NCBI GenBank assembly: GCA_008933045.1
Contig: WBXJ01000057.1
Location: forward strand, 1-12,981
DNA length: 12,981 nucleotides
DNA from: Verrucomicrobiota bacterium
GTDB taxonomy: Bacteria; Verrucomicrobiota; Verrucomicrobiia; Limisphaerales; SXQI01
Reading direction: 5' to 3'
The position numbers were made by a program, and so were the translations under genes. Under the pieces are notes generated by a model that saw only the letters and a program-made list of their open reading frames with translations, was not told the origin of the DNA and ran no database searches. The first letter of the stretch is position 1; the number at the start of each line of letters is the position of its first letter. This document shows positions 7,060 through 12,981 of the stretch, piece by piece.

Positions 7060-8487
7060 CTAATCACCGGCAACCGCAGCCGGCGCAGGTAATTCACGTT
7101 CGATTTCATCCTCACGGTAACCAAACCCAGAACCGCCCAAACTTCCAAGATCCACAACTCCTCCCCGTCGTTGATAAAGGCCCGGATGTACGAGAGACTC
7201 TGGACGAGAGGCTTCAGGATAAAACTGCATCGCATTTGTTTCTACCCCCATAATCGTACCCACGTGAGCCGCGAGTCGGACATGGGGAATCTGCGCCAAC
7301 ATAGGGTTGGTGAGATCTTGCACCATAAGTGCCATCCCATGGGCTTTGGCCCAGCACGCCGAGAGAATGGCCCCACTCTGTGTCTTGCAAGTCTTCAGAG
7401 CGACTCCCGTCCATCCTAAGGATCGGCCAAGCCGGACTTGACGCCAATCATGCGCACTCTCATCTAAAAAAAGCGGCTTACGCTCGGAAACGGAATGCAC
7501 ATCAATCGGATGCTCCGACAGTTCGTAAGGAAACGGCTGCTCAACATAGAGAATTCTGCTTGAGACAGCTGGAAGATCCATCCTCAGTCGATCGAGCAAC
7601 GCGTTCACATATTCGGGATCCATAACCGTGCAATTAAAATCCGCCGTCAACCAACGAATCTGGCGACGCACAGCAATTTCTCCCACGCGCTCCAATCGAT
7701 CCCAATCCCAGCCAGAATCTGTGCCTCGTAGTTTGATCTTCAAACACGTCAAGCCATCGCGCTCAATCCAATCCTCGAGCAAAATAGGATGTCCATCACT
7801 CGGCTCGTTCCCAGTGAGTTCGCTTGCCGAAAGCGGATCCAACCCGCCGACTAAATGCCACGCGGCCAAAGTTTTTGAGGCTGGGTGAATCAAAAACTCA
7901 GATGGATATTTGCCTTTGAAACAGACTTGAGAATCTTGCGAAGGCTGCAGGAAATCCCCCAAATCCCGCGTCATAAAATCCGCTCCGTATAAATCGTAGA
8001 TGTCACGCTGGTGCAATCGACCATAAGCATCATGCAATGCGAGATCGAACGCCGAACAACACACCAGCGCGGCGAGCCAAGGCATCGCACGCTCAGGCTC
8101 GATACCTTGATTCTCTGCACGCCATAGGCTTTGAAGGCATTCGGTTTGAAAATCTAACCCAACCTCCAAAGGATGACCTGCCAAGCCCCAACTCGCCCAC
8201 GCAACCGTTAGTTGATGACAAAAACATTTCAACCGCTCGTGCCGTTCAACATACGAAAGATTTCCCGGCCAAACCCATTGCACACTCAACGGAGTTTCGC
8301 CCCACCCTTCAGCCATCCGCCCTCCCGCGTCGCACACACGTAATCGAACCCGAGCGCACGTCACAGAAGTCAACGTCTCCGGCCCAAACTTCAACGGCAC
8401 CCTCGTCGTAACAGGAAGAAAGTAGAGCTCAGCACCGACAACTCGGACATCAGTGTTTTTTGACATAATTTGACTCAACGTGAACAT
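7060..8487 (-). CDS. Enolase-superfamily enzyme (mandelate racemase / muconate lactonizing type)
   Basis: The protein abstracts a proton alpha to a carboxylate and stabilises the enediolate on Mg2+. The substrate is unknown; dehydratase, racemase, epimerase or OSB synthase-like activity are all possible. Expected residues in barrel order are: Lys pair K250/K252 (LKIKL), metal ligands D283 (ADFN), E316 (VEQPF) and D342 (LDES), and a lysine at K365 or K368 (LKTCK). This pattern (KxK, D, E, D, K) fits the MLE subgroup better than the MR subgroup, which uses His-Asp. The N-terminal capping domain is residues 13-165. At 475 aa it is about 100 longer than usual, with an extra segment at about 172-245. 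The ATG at 8487 is preceded by AGGTAGG; Met8 (8466) is the alternative start. It stands alone, divergent from the UnbV gene. Confidence 0.9.
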   Translation of the reverse strand: MFTLSQIMSKNTDVRVVGAELYFLPVTTRVPLKFGPETLTSVTCARVRLRVCDAGGRMAEGWGETPLSVQWVWPGNLSYVERHERLKCFCHQLTVAWASWGLAGHPLEVGLDFQTECLQSLWRAENQGIEPERAMPWLAALVCCSAFDLALHDAYGRLHQRDIYDLYGADFMTRDLGDFLQPSQDSQVCFKGKYPSEFLIHPASKTLAAWHLVGGLDPLSASELTGNEPSDGHPILLEDWIERDGLTCLKIKLRGTDSGWDWDRLERVGEIAVRRQIRWLTADFNCTVMDPEYVNALLDRLRMDLPAVSSRILYVEQPFPYELSEHPIDVHSVSERKPLFLDESAHDWRQVRLGRSLGWTGVALKTCKTQSGAILSACWAKAHGMALMVQDLTNPMLAQIPHVRLAAHVGTIMGVETNAMQFYPEASRPESLVHPGLYQRRGGVVDLGSLGGSGFGYREDEIERELPAPAAVAGD

Positions 8488-8595
8488 GCTCGAGACCTAC
8501 CTGATGCCAGCAAGTTCTGATGTGGTGAGAGTCGCAATATCAGGCAAAAGAGACAAACCTTCATTCGAGCCAAGACGAGAGGTGGCTTTTACCCG
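8488..8595. other. Divergent intergenic region between the enolase-type and UnbV-type genes
   Basis: This 108-bp gap lies between two divergent starts and should contain both promoters. GAGAGGTGG at 8578-8586 may serve as a ribosome binding site for the 8596 start, with about 10 nt spacing. A short inverted pair, CCTGAT (8500-8505) and ATCAGG (8539-8544), is present but only 6 bp per arm, within what chance gives. I cannot call a -35/-10 pair with confidence. Confidence 0.25.
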
Positions 8596-11001
8596 ATGTC
8601 CTCTCGTATAGTCTCGCCAATGAGTTTTGCTTTCGTAGAAGCACAGACGTCACAAGGGCATCCGAGTAAGATCGCCCTTTTGAACGCCTCGGGTTTGAGG
8701 ATGCTGCAACTCCTGATCCTCAGCATCGGACTGCTCCAACCTCTCAAAGCCCAAACGGGTTTAACGATGTTCGATCCCGTTTGTGCTCCAGAAAATGCTA
8801 ATAAACAACAGAGCTTAGGAACTCGTAAAATGGTTGGACTGTTGTCACGGATCGCACAGGACGCGTTAGCCAACCCCAGCAATTTGGGTGCTTTTCAAAG
8901 CGACGCTTTGGTTTCAAGACTTCAAAGCGAATTACTCACAGCAACTAATCTGGAGCATTCCTTGAGACTTAAGGAAAAGTTATCGCTCCAATTGTTGCGA
9001 TCCGGCCAAAGCGAAAAAGCCTTTATCGAGTTCGAGCATTTTCTAGAAGCAAACCGAAAACTGGAACGAGTCTTCGACTGGCGACAACGCAGCCAATACG
9101 AAGTCCACCGAGCGATGTGCTGGCTCCGTTTGGCTGAGCAGGAGAATTGCCTAACGAACCACAACAGCGATTCGTGCCTTCTGCCCATTCAATCAGGCGG
9201 AGTGTATAAGTCGCAACGAGGATCACGTCAGGCGATGGAGATCCTCGAGGCACATTTAAAAAAACTGCCCGGTGATCTGCAAGCACGCTGGCTCCTAAAT
9301 ATCGCTTACATGACGGTCGGTGAATATCCTCAAAAAGTACCCGATCATCTGGTGATCTCTCCAAAAGTTTTCCAGTCACAATATGACATCAAACGGTTCC
9401 AAAATGTCGCAGCAAATGTTGGCCTAGATCGCGTAGGTCTGGCAGGTGGCAGTATTGCCGAGGATTTTGATGGCGATGGTTATCTGGATATAATGACCTC
9501 ATCGTGGGATCTAAAGGGCCAGTTGCAATTCTTCCATAATCACGGCAACGGAACGTTCGAGGATCACACCATTGCGGCAGGGTTAACCGGATTAACGAGC
9601 GGCTTGTCCATCGTCCAAACTGATTATAACAACGATGGATTTCCGGACGTCTTCATCCCGCGTGGAGCTTGGCAAGGTGCCGCAGGTCACCATCCCCCCT
9701 CACTACTTCGCAATAATGGCGACGGGACTTTCTCGGATGTGACCGAGGAAGCAGGTCTCCTGAGTTTTCATCCCAGTCAAGCCGTCACGTGGTTTGACTT
9801 CAACGGAGATGGCTGGTTGGACTTATTTGTTGGAAATGAGAGCTATGAGAAAGAGATTCACCCTTGCCAACTTTATCGGAACAACGGCGATGGTACCTTC
9901 ACCGAATGCGCCGAACAATCGGGCGTGGCGACCATCGGATATATCAAGGGCGTGACCAGTGGTGATTTTAATAACGACGGTCGTCCCGATCTTTACCTTT
10001 CGAATAAAAATGGTCCCAACCTGCTCTTCCGCAACGAGGGTCCCTCCGCCCCGAGCGGCGGCCCACAATCACTCTGGAGATTTACCAATATCGCCCTCGA
10101 AGCAGGTGTTACCAATCCTTATTACAGTTTTTCAACCTGGTTTTTTGATTACGACAATGACGGTTGGCTCGATATTCTCGTCACCGGTTATTCTGTGCGC
10201 GACGTCTCAGATGTGGCGGCAGATTATCTCGGCTTGCCCAATCAAGGAGAGAAATCAAAGCTCTACCGCAACAAGCGAAATGGCACATTTCAGGATGTGA
10301 CGGTCGAAGCGGGCCTAGACAAAGTGCTTCTCGCCATGGGGTCAAATTTTGGTGATCTCGACAACGATGGTTGGTTAGATTTTTATCTAGGCACTGGTGA
10401 TCCGGAACTTAGCACCCTGATCCCCAACCGCATGTTTCGCAACCAAGACGGTCAACGTTTTCAGGATGTGACTACGTCCGGCGGTTTCGGCAACTTGCAA
10501 AAAGGGCATGGTGTCTCCTTTGCAGATATCGATAACGATGGCGACCAAGACGTATTCGAGGTCGTCGGGGGTGCCTTTTCTGGAGACAGGGCACACAGCG
10601 TGCTGTTCTTAAATCCAGGCCACCATAATCATTGGATCACACTGAAACTCGAAGGCGTGGAATCAAACCGCGCCGCCATCGGTGCTCAGATTTGCATCAC
10701 CGTCCAGACCTCTGGTGGTCAACGATCGATTTACAAAACCGTGGGTTCGGGAGGCAGCTTTGGAGCCTCCCCACTTCGTCAAGAGATTGGACTCGGTCAA
10801 GCGCAATCCATCCAGTCGATCACCATCAATTGGCCCAACTCGGGAAAATTACAGGTTCTATCCGGTGTCCCGATGGATCATTTCTACAAAGTGCGCGAAG
10901 GTGCTAAAACTTTAGATTCATGGCCATTGAAGTCATTCCCAATACCTACCACCGCTAAGTCGAGCAGTCTGAAACATCACCACTCAACCACCTCACCTTA
11001 G
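8596..11001 (+). CDS. Exported FG-GAP/VCBS repeat protein with ASPIC/UnbV C-terminal domain (CRTAC1-like)
   Basis: This is an 801-aa predicted exported protein. A hydrophobic signal core lies unusually deep at residues 36-53 (MLQLLILSIGLLQPLKAQ), with likely cleavage after LKA. The true start may therefore be the ATG at 8701 or the TTG at 8695, but the ATG at 8596 has GAGAGGTGG upstream. Residues 75-255 are helical and TPR-like. A seven-bladed beta-propeller follows, with Ca-binding D-x-[DN]-x-D-G-x-x-D motifs starting at D290, D343, D401, D457, D518, D587 and D644 (for example DFDGDGYLD, DYNNDGFPD, DLDNDGWLD). Most are followed by RNNGDGTF-type FG-GAP strands. Residues 676-769 form the UnbV domain (NHWITLKLEGVESNRAAIGA, GGSFGASPLRQEIGLG, ITINWPNSG). 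The role is probably adhesive or cell-surface binding. No partner gene is adjacent. It ends 9 bp from the convergent MCE gene. Confidence 0.93.
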   Translation: MSSRIVSPMSFAFVEAQTSQGHPSKIALLNASGLRMLQLLILSIGLLQPLKAQTGLTMFDPVCAPENANKQQSLGTRKMVGLLSRIAQDALANPSNLGAFQSDALVSRLQSELLTATNLEHSLRLKEKLSLQLLRSGQSEKAFIEFEHFLEANRKLERVFDWRQRSQYEVHRAMCWLRLAEQENCLTNHNSDSCLLPIQSGGVYKSQRGSRQAMEILEAHLKKLPGDLQARWLLNIAYMTVGEYPQKVPDHLVISPKVFQSQYDIKRFQNVAANVGLDRVGLAGGSIAEDFDGDGYLDIMTSSWDLKGQLQFFHNHGNGTFEDHTIAAGLTGLTSGLSIVQTDYNNDGFPDVFIPRGAWQGAAGHHPPSLLRNNGDGTFSDVTEEAGLLSFHPSQAVTWFDFNGDGWLDLFVGNESYEKEIHPCQLYRNNGDGTFTECAEQSGVATIGYIKGVTSGDFNNDGRPDLYLSNKNGPNLLFRNEGPSAPSGGPQSLWRFTNIALEAGVTNPYYSFSTWFFDYDNDGWLDILVTGYSVRDVSDVAADYLGLPNQGEKSKLYRNKRNGTFQDVTVEAGLDKVLLAMGSNFGDLDNDGWLDFYLGTGDPELSTLIPNRMFRNQDGQRFQDVTTSGGFGNLQKGHGVSFADIDNDGDQDVFEVVGGAFSGDRAHSVLFLNPGHHNHWITLKLEGVESNRAAIGAQICITVQTSGGQRSIYKTVGSGGSFGASPLRQEIGLGQAQSIQSITINWPNSGKLQVLSGVPMDHFYKVREGAKTLDSWPLKSFPIPTTAKSSSLKHHHSTTSP

Positions 11002-11010
11002 CGATGTTAA

Positions 11011-12129
11011 TCACTTCACACTCGGTTTGACCGGTGGTGAAGAATCCTTTTTCTTGAAAGCAGACCGCAAGAGCCAGTGCTTCTTCAAACCCTGAATCAT
11101 TTCATCGGTGTGGACAATCGTGTCTGAGATCGAAGAAATAAGATTTGTATTCCCCTGCACTTGAGAATTTAAGTTGCTGGTGATATCCGCAATGTTGCTC
11201 AAAGTGCGTTCAAGTTCACCCGCAAGGGCCGTGAGTTGAGCATCGACATGGATCAATGTCGTGTTGGCATTCGTAATCGTGTTTTTAGCCACCACCAAGG
11301 TTTGTTCAACTTGAGTCACTATATTCGTAGGGATCAACCAGTCACCCAACGACCCTTTTGGATTCGTCAGGGTTCCTGTGATGATCGCTAGATTCGTAAC
11401 AGACGGATGAATATCCCTCAGTAACGTATTGGCCTTGGAAGTAATCTGGACGGCGTTCGTCAGGGTCGCAAACAATTGATTTGTCAGGCCCAAAATATTA
11501 GGCAACGCCTCACGCAGATCTCTGGCCACCTCCTCGAAGCGATCCGTCAGTGCGGGTGACTCTAAAGCCTCAAGCGCATATCCTTTGCTGTTATTATCAT
11601 AGGCAACATAAGCGTTGGATCCTGGATCAAATATCCCTCCCACTTTCTGCTTCTTGAACACCCCACCGATTTTTGAATCTTCAACCTTGTAGGTCGCGTG
11701 CAAGTTGTGATTACGAGAAGTTCCACCGGGGATCAAATCAAGCACGCGCTTCCCAAGAAAATCGCCCGTCGTCACTTTGATTTTCGAATCGTCCCAAATA
11801 TATCCCTCATACGGGTGCCGAACAATGAACTGAACAAACACGCGGTTCGTCGTGACTTCAGGCCCCATCGACTCAACCTTTGTAATCTCGCCAACATCGA
11901 ACCCTAAGAGCTTCACCGTATCACCTACTTTGAGCCCCGTGCCAGAATTCACTCGGGTATGATAAGGCAACTTCAGATCGAACCACCCCTTGCGCACACC
12001 AGTATGATAAATGTAATACGCAAAACCGATGAGCATGAGGACCATCGAAAAAGCAACGAAGAAACCAACAGTCCGTTCCACACGGCTGAGGCGCGTGCGC
12101 AATCCAGGAGTTAAGTTTTGCAAGGCCAT
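11011..12129 (-). CDS. MCE-domain lipid-transport protein (MlaD-like)
   Basis: This is the substrate-binding MCE subunit of an Mla-type ABC system that moves phospholipids between membranes. The 372-aa protein has one transmembrane helix at about 21-41 (VGFFVAFSMVLMLIGFAYYI), placing the rest in the periplasm. The MCE domain spans about 48-135 (DLKLPYHTRVNSGTGLKVGD, KLLGFDVGEITKVE, GDFLGKRVLDLIPGG). From about 185 to 355 it is a Thr/Asn-rich, probably coiled-coil helical region with many NxxL/TNxx steps, such as TITNANTTLIHVDAQLTAL. It ends in KKHWLLRSAFKKK and a Lys/Pro tail. E. coli MlaD is only about 183 aa, so the helical extension is long, closer to PqiB/LetB or Mce types. The ATG at 12129 follows the upstream stop by one base (TGATATG); an in-frame start at 12159 would overlap that gene. 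Confidence 0.92.
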   Translation of the reverse strand: MALQNLTPGLRTRLSRVERTVGFFVAFSMVLMLIGFAYYIYHTGVRKGWFDLKLPYHTRVNSGTGLKVGDTVKLLGFDVGEITKVESMGPEVTTNRVFVQFIVRHPYEGYIWDDSKIKVTTGDFLGKRVLDLIPGGTSRNHNLHATYKVEDSKIGGVFKKQKVGGIFDPGSNAYVAYDNNSKGYALEALESPALTDRFEEVARDLREALPNILGLTNQLFATLTNAVQITSKANTLLRDIHPSVTNLAIITGTLTNPKGSLGDWLIPTNIVTQVEQTLVVAKNTITNANTTLIHVDAQLTALAGELERTLSNIADITSNLNSQVQGNTNLISSISDTIVHTDEMIQGLKKHWLLRSAFKKKDSSPPVKPSVK

Positions 12130-12130
12130 A

Positions 12131-12931
12131 TCAAATAAAATCTGCCTGATCTGAATCATTCCAGCAACCAGTCAACATTGATCGCGCTAACGGATGATCC
12201 GTTTGCTCGAGCTGCGGCAACTCTCCTAAAATCTCCCACCGTTGCCGATGAATGATCGCAAAGCTTCGGTTGCTCGCTAGCCAAGGGCGAAAATCTGTTG
12301 TCGTCACCACAAGGGTTAACCCTCGCCCCTCCAACAAAGGATGCCCTGCCGCCAAGCTCGGCAGAAAATCAAGCCACCAACCCGTTTGACGAGGGTCCGA
12401 GTTAAATAATGGACTATCAATCAGGAGCACATCAGGGTTCAAAATTAAGGCCCGAGCCAAAGCAATCCGTTGGTGCAGCGGGTGGCTGACGTGCGCAGGC
12501 TTAAGCTGGCCCACACGAGTTAACCCGGTCAGCTCCAAAACCCGAGCCACGAGATCCGCAGCCTCAGCAGCACTACAATCGCGATGGTAACACACCGGCA
12601 AAGCCAAGTTCTCCTCCACCGTCAATTCGCTAAATAGGCGACCACCATTTTCAAAAACAATCCCAACACGCAACCGATGCGCCAAGCGTTCCGAATCACT
12701 CAGGTCCTCCAATCGGGATCCAAAAAGTCTACACTCCCCAGCAATAGGCCGTTGCAACCCAGCAGCAGTAACCAAGAGGTCAGTTTTTCCAACACGAGGC
12801 CGCGCCCCAACCACCCAAAATTCACCCGATTGCACAGACCAAGTGATCCGCTCAATCCGTGCAGAGTCCAAGAACCGTCCTGATCCACCTACGGTCGCGT
12901 CTGAAAATTCAATTAACGACGAAAGAGACAT
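12131..12931 (-). CDS. Degenerate ABC ATPase subunit (MlaF-like position), probably without hydrolysis activity
   Basis: This occupies the place of the MlaF nucleotide-binding subunit and is full length at 266 aa, with the general ABC fold order visible. The critical residues are altered. Walker A reads GARPRVGKT (42-50), one residue longer than G-P-x-G-S-G-K-S. The Q-loop has E94 (IVFENGG) instead of Gln. The signature LSGGxxQR is VSHPLHQR (148-155). The Walker B residue D172 is kept, but the next residue is S173 instead of the catalytic Glu. The switch His is T212 (VTTTDF). The conserved segments SELTVEENLALPV and RIALARALILNPDVLLID remain, so this is a diverged gene and not a random frame. 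K49 may still bind nucleotide. The ATG at 12931 overlaps the permease stop (TGATG), and the MCE gene follows directly. It may act as a structural or regulatory partner of another ATPase. Confidence 0.88.
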   Translation of the reverse strand: MSLSSLIEFSDATVGGSGRFLDSARIERITWSVQSGEFWVVGARPRVGKTDLLVTAAGLQRPIAGECRLFGSRLEDLSDSERLAHRLRVGIVFENGGRLFSELTVEENLALPVCYHRDCSAAEAADLVARVLELTGLTRVGQLKPAHVSHPLHQRIALARALILNPDVLLIDSPLFNSDPRQTGWWLDFLPSLAAGHPLLEGRGLTLVVTTTDFRPWLASNRSFAIIHRQRWEILGELPQLEQTDHPLARSMLTGCWNDSDQADFI

Positions 12932-12981
12932 CACAGAACAAGGTAGGCGACAATAAACACCGCGTCGATCAGCACACAGGC
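12931..12981 (-). CDS. MlaE-like ABC permease, C-terminal end (partial)
   Basis: The right edge cuts this gene, leaving the last 16 codons and the TGA at 12933-12931. The visible peptide, ACVLIDAVFIVAYLVL, is a hydrophobic last transmembrane helix containing an Asp, as found at the C-terminus of MlaE-type permeases (…DA.F…). The stop overlaps the start of the ATPase-like gene as TGATG, so the frame and operon order (permease, ATPase-like, MCE) support the identification. On 16 residues alone this would be weak; the context carries most of the weight. Confidence 0.65.
   Translation of the reverse strand, partial: ACVLIDAVFIVAYLVL

Noticed and set aside
7067..7083. A GC-rich hairpin, CCGGC / 7-nt loop / GCCGG, just after the small gene ending at 7044.
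   Set aside because: There is no T-tract after it on either strand, and it lies within the C-terminal codons of the convergent enolase-type gene (APAAVAGD), so the pattern is explained by coding sequence.
8500..8544. An inverted pair, CCTGAT and ATCAGG, in the divergent gap, considered as an operator.
   Set aside because: The arms are only 6 bp with a 33-bp separation, which is expected by chance, and there is no regulator gene nearby.
10973..11036. A possible terminator between the convergent UnbV and MCE genes (TCACCAC and GTGGTGA).
   Set aside because: The 7-bp arms lie about 45 bp apart inside coding ends, with no T-tract.
1..12981. Search for a defence island, prophage, insertion sequence, CRISPR array, tRNA or rRNA.
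   Set aside because: No integrase or transposase, no direct-repeat array, no cloverleaf-like segment and no rRNA-like stretch was seen. The genes are housekeeping or envelope types with compact spacing.

Overview
The window is about 13 kb of bacterial chromosome with roughly balanced base composition. It carries short single genes and small operons on both strands, and I see no mobile element, CRISPR array, tRNA or rRNA. The gene content points to Verrucomicrobiota, possibly the Pedosphaera/Limisphaera side. The main reasons are a secreted FG-GAP/UnbV (CRTAC1-like) protein, an FmdB zinc-ribbon protein with a Pro/Ala/Ser/Lys-rich tail, and an MCE protein with a Thr/Asn-rich periplasmic helical region. 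This assignment is inference from family resemblance. Shine-Dalgarno sequences are weak or absent at most starts.

Layout, left to right. Positions 1-70 (-) hold the first 23 codons of a secreted protein with a signal peptide. Positions 218-3447 (+) hold the complete gatC-gatA-gatB operon for the tRNA-dependent amidotransferase. A leftward block follows: a secreted 442-aa protein (3472-4800), just downstream of an FmdB-type zinc ribbon gene (4805-5122), and a 197-aa membrane-anchored protein (5216-5809). A rightward pair comes next: an RluA-family pseudouridine synthase (5870-6697) overlapping by ATGA a small conserved-looking protein (6694-7044). Positions 7060-8487 (-) encode an enolase-superfamily (mandelate racemase/muconate lactonizing type) enzyme with its catalytic residues in place. 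Positions 8596-11001 (+) encode an 801-aa exported protein with a TPR-like front, seven Ca-binding FG-GAP motifs and a UnbV C-terminus. Positions 12981-11011 (-) hold the end of a lipid-transport operon of Mla type: permease tail, ATPase-like subunit and MCE (MlaD-like) protein, with stop and start codons touching.

The most unusual feature is the ATPase-like subunit at 12131-12931. Its frame is open and full length, and it sits exactly where the MlaF ATPase should be. Yet its Walker A loop is altered, the Q-loop Gln is Glu, the LSGGQ signature is degraded, the catalytic Glu after Walker B is Ser, and the switch His is Thr. It looks like a pseudo-ATPase kept inside an otherwise ordinary lipid transporter. 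A second, weaker case of apparent catalytic loss is the 442-aa secreted protein, which resembles a gluzincin peptidase whose HExxH helix has lost its metal ligands. I found no complete new defence or mobile system in this window.
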